A program made the translations under genes and the position numbers. This document shows positions 5,771 to 7,544 of a DNA stretch of 7,544 nucleotides, piece after piece. Below the pieces are notes generated by a model, which saw only the letters and a list, made by a program, of their open reading frames with translations, ran no database searches and was not told where the DNA came from. This stretch comes from an uncultured Bacilli bacterium (GTDB lineage Bacteria > Bacillota_I > Bacilli_A > RF39 > UBA660). Location: the NCBI GenBank assembly GCA_947632625.1, contig CANRPZ010000056.1, forward strand, positions 1-7,544, in the 5' to 3' direction. How positions within the stretch are numbered: the stretch's first letter is position 1; every line of letters begins with the position of its first letter.

Positions 5771-7544
5771 ATCCACTAATTGTTCTGGTTTGTGTTTGAA
5801 CATTACCTGTTGTTCCCGTATATTGCTCTTGGATAAATGGTCCCATTTCTCCAGTTGCATCTCCAAGTATTCCATTTGAGTATTGATTATTTACTCCATT
5901 TTTATAGGTGTCATAATATCTCTTGTCTTTTAAATCTTCTGCAATTAACTCACTCTTTAAATATATTGGATTATCATTTGCATCGACCATAACTCCCATT
6001 ACATATTCCCATGAACCTCCACTCATGTCATAAATACCAGTGTAATTATTTGTTGTACTTGCCATAACGCTTTCTGGATTTAAATATTGATAATTATAAG
6101 TTCCGTCTTGTCCTTTGCCTGATGTTCCATATTCATTACACGCATCAAGATGATCACTACATAATTCATTTGTTGTTGTATATCCGGTTGTTGGTTCGTT
6201 TTTTGCAGCATATCCTGTCAAGTGATTAGCATTATTATTAATTCGTATATCACTACATTTATTCGTTGTCTTATCACATCTTCCATAGATAGAATTAGTT
6301 AAATAGGAAACAGCTCCCCACTCTGTATTCTTTATCATATGACTATTTAAATCTTTATTATATTTTAAACTATTTTGATACATCTTTTCTACAGTTATGT
6401 TTCTCCAACTATATTCATTTGGTTTTATAATAATTTTTGATGCATCTTCATCTTTTTCGGCATCAGTTGTACTATTAGCTCCTTTATATCCTGTTTCAAA
6501 TTTACCGACCCATATGCCTTTTGTATCAAAAGCTGTGAAGGCTGGGTGTGTCATCCATTTATTTATAGCACAGTTTCCATCCTCTCCACTTGGTGGAGCT
6601 ATACATTCTTCATCACTTTCTATGGTATTTGTTAAACCAAATTTGATTTCGATTGGTTTTGATTTTTCTTCATATTTGGTAGTACTGAAACCATTATATT
6701 CTCCCATATCAAAGATTCGATATCTATATTTTGGTATCCATACGAAATAACTTTCAATTATATCTTCTGGAATTATTTCTTCTGATTCCTCTTCTCTTTC
6801 AGTGAAATCTACATATTTTAATAATTCACTATTATTATGGATTTTTATTTCATTACTAAAATCAGACTTTATTTCATCTTCCGTTAATACTCGATCAAAA
6901 ATAGCAACCTGGTATACATCTATATTAGAAAATTCATTATGTATATCTTGACCAGGATTTGCTCCGATATTAAAGGGCATAGTAGATATTTTTATTTTTC
7001 CAGTAATATCCTTACTACCAACTAGTTCACCATCAACATAAACTTTTATTTTGCTTCCATCATATGTCCCTATTAGTGTATACATTTTATTTAATTCTGG
7101 TATTACATCAATATCTAAAGTTTGATAATTTGTTTCTCCTTCTAAATATATGTCAAAAACAATTTTATTATTTGAATTTAATCCTATTCCAAAACCACCA
7201 CTTTGCCAGTTTCCTAAAAGAGTTTGATAGTTATTCTTTAATTCATTTAATTCAAATTTAATTGTTATACTAGCTGTATTACCAAAGTCATGATTCTCTA
7301 ATCCTAAATCAATGTAGTCGTCTACTCCATCTAAATTTACATAGCCATCTTCTTTTGTTGCACTATTCACTTTTCCATAAGCATTTAGTGCATCATAACT
7401 ATTTTGTTTGATTATAGCATTTGCCCATTCTTGACTCTCATAACTATACCACTTTTCATTTATATCGGCTTTTCTTACTGTTCCTTCATTATCTATTGTG
7501 ACCGGTATTAAATCTCCTTTTAATTCTGGATATGCTCCATTTAA
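5613..7544 (-). CDS. Partial surface protein: LamG-like lectin domain plus non-catalytic FGE/C-type-lectin-like domain
   Basis: The frame is open from the window edge for 643 residues, so the N-terminus is missing; the GTG at 7370 is internal, since 58 further in-frame codons precede it without a stop. Residues are numbered from the edge. Residues 1-50 hold GDLIPVTID and EKWYSYESQEWANAI, a segment I recall from large surface-protein families of gut Bacilli, often behind a pilin-like anchor. Residues about 66-235 form a LamG/concanavalin-like domain (VNLDGVDDYIDLG, ITIKFE, GTYDGSKIKVYVDGELVGS, NIGAN, VAIFDRVLTEDEI). Residues about 266-643 are FGE/SUMF-like (FVWIPKYRYRI, KGIWVGKFETGYKG, EWGAVSYL, YDMSGGSWEYVMG, SWFVRGG, AFRIVLAF). 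The two catalytic cysteines of true formylglycine-generating enzymes are absent from the RGG segment, so binding rather than catalysis is likely. Three close cysteine pairs (314/325, 423/430, 462/469) suggest disulfides outside the cell. The 3' end has distinct base composition. Confidence 0.85.
   Translation of the reverse strand, partial: LNGAYPELKGDLIPVTIDNEGTVRKADINEKWYSYESQEWANAIIKQNSYDALNAYGKVNSATKEDGYVNLDGVDDYIDLGLENHDFGNTASITIKFELNELKNNYQTLLGNWQSGGFGIGLNSNNKIVFDIYLEGETNYQTLDIDVIPELNKMYTLIGTYDGSKIKVYVDGELVGSKDITGKIKISTMPFNIGANPGQDIHNEFSNIDVYQVAIFDRVLTEDEIKSDFSNEIKIHNNSELLKYVDFTEREEESEEIIPEDIIESYFVWIPKYRYRIFDMGEYNGFSTTKYEEKSKPIEIKFGLTNTIESDEECIAPPSGEDGNCAINKWMTHPAFTAFDTKGIWVGKFETGYKGANSTTDAEKDEDASKIIIKPNEYSWRNITVEKMYQNSLKYNKDLNSHMIKNTEWGAVSYLTNSIYGRCDKTTNKCSDIRINNNANHLTGYAAKNEPTTGYTTTNELCSDHLDACNEYGTSGKGQDGTYNYQYLNPESVMASTTNNYTGIYDMSGGSWEYVMGVMVDANDNPIYLKSELIAEDLKDKRYYDTYKNGVNNQYSNGILGDATGEMGPFIQEQYTGTTGNVQTQTRTISGWYHDEAWFIVTDRSWFVRGGGYYSGLGSGVFNFASFAGEANVGRAFRIVLAF

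Noticed and set aside
6397..6750. Plus-strand 117-codon frame inside the surface protein gene
   Set aside because: It is antisense to a continuous, recognisable protein-coding frame and has no ribosome binding site; the same applies to the frames at 1585-1824, 2360-2563 and 7064-7261.
5613..6750. Catalytic formylglycine-generating enzyme
   Set aside because: The RGG segment and the strand after it contain no cysteines, whereas the enzyme needs its two active-site cysteines there.
5613..7370. Surface protein gene starting at the GTG at 7370
   Set aside because: The frame continues upstream without a stop to the window edge (58 more codons with family-like sequence), and there is no ribosome binding site at this GTG.
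1..7544. CRISPR array, tRNA, rRNA, riboswitch or insertion sequence
   Set aside because: No repeated direct units, no cloverleaf-like or conserved RNA core seen, intergenic gaps are all under 160 bp, and no transposase-like protein is encoded.

Overview
The window is AT-rich and looks like a low-GC Gram-positive, probably an uncultured gut-type member of the Bacilli (the RF39/Erysipelotrichia side is my guess from gene style, not proven). It uses the standard bacterial code: ftsX and the YitT-family gene end in TGA, and tryptophan is TGG. A GerQ-type spore coat gene implies a spore-forming lineage or ancestor.

Layout from left to right. Positions 1-130 are a window-edge stretch. On the minus strand it holds a near-consensus promoter, a strong ribosome binding site and a short reading frame interrupted at a run of ten G. 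Positions 154-2976 are a minus-strand operon, ftsE-ftsX-M23 peptidase. Its genes overlap (14 bp and 4 bp), an extended -10 promoter precedes it and an intrinsic terminator ends it. This is the FtsEX cell-wall hydrolase system: a cytoplasmic ATPase, a membrane transducer and a secreted coiled-coil endopeptidase. Positions 3022-3927 (minus) encode a YitT-family membrane protein. It is divergent from the gerQ-like coat gene (4012-4386, plus), which has possible mother-cell sigma-factor promoter elements. A compact metallo-beta-lactamase-fold hydrolase (4433-4939, minus) converges on gerQ across a shared hairpin terminator. It is divergent from a LemA-family membrane protein (5015-5560, plus).

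Positions 5613-7544 (minus) hold the 3' part of a large, probably surface-exposed protein, open through the right window edge. It has a LamG-like lectin fold followed by a formylglycine-generating-enzyme/C-type-lectin-like domain that lacks the catalytic cysteines. Its last ~150 bp differ sharply in composition: about 49% GC over 5631-5760, and only 14% A on the coding strand over the last 108 bases. They are dominated by NNT/NNC codons. This is what a variable region rewritten by a diversity-generating retroelement looks like, although no reverse transcriptase or template repeat lies in the window. This is the best candidate for something unusual here; the homopolymer-interrupted frame at the left edge is second.

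There is no gene-free stretch longer than 300 bases. I found no tRNA, rRNA, CRISPR array or insertion sequence.
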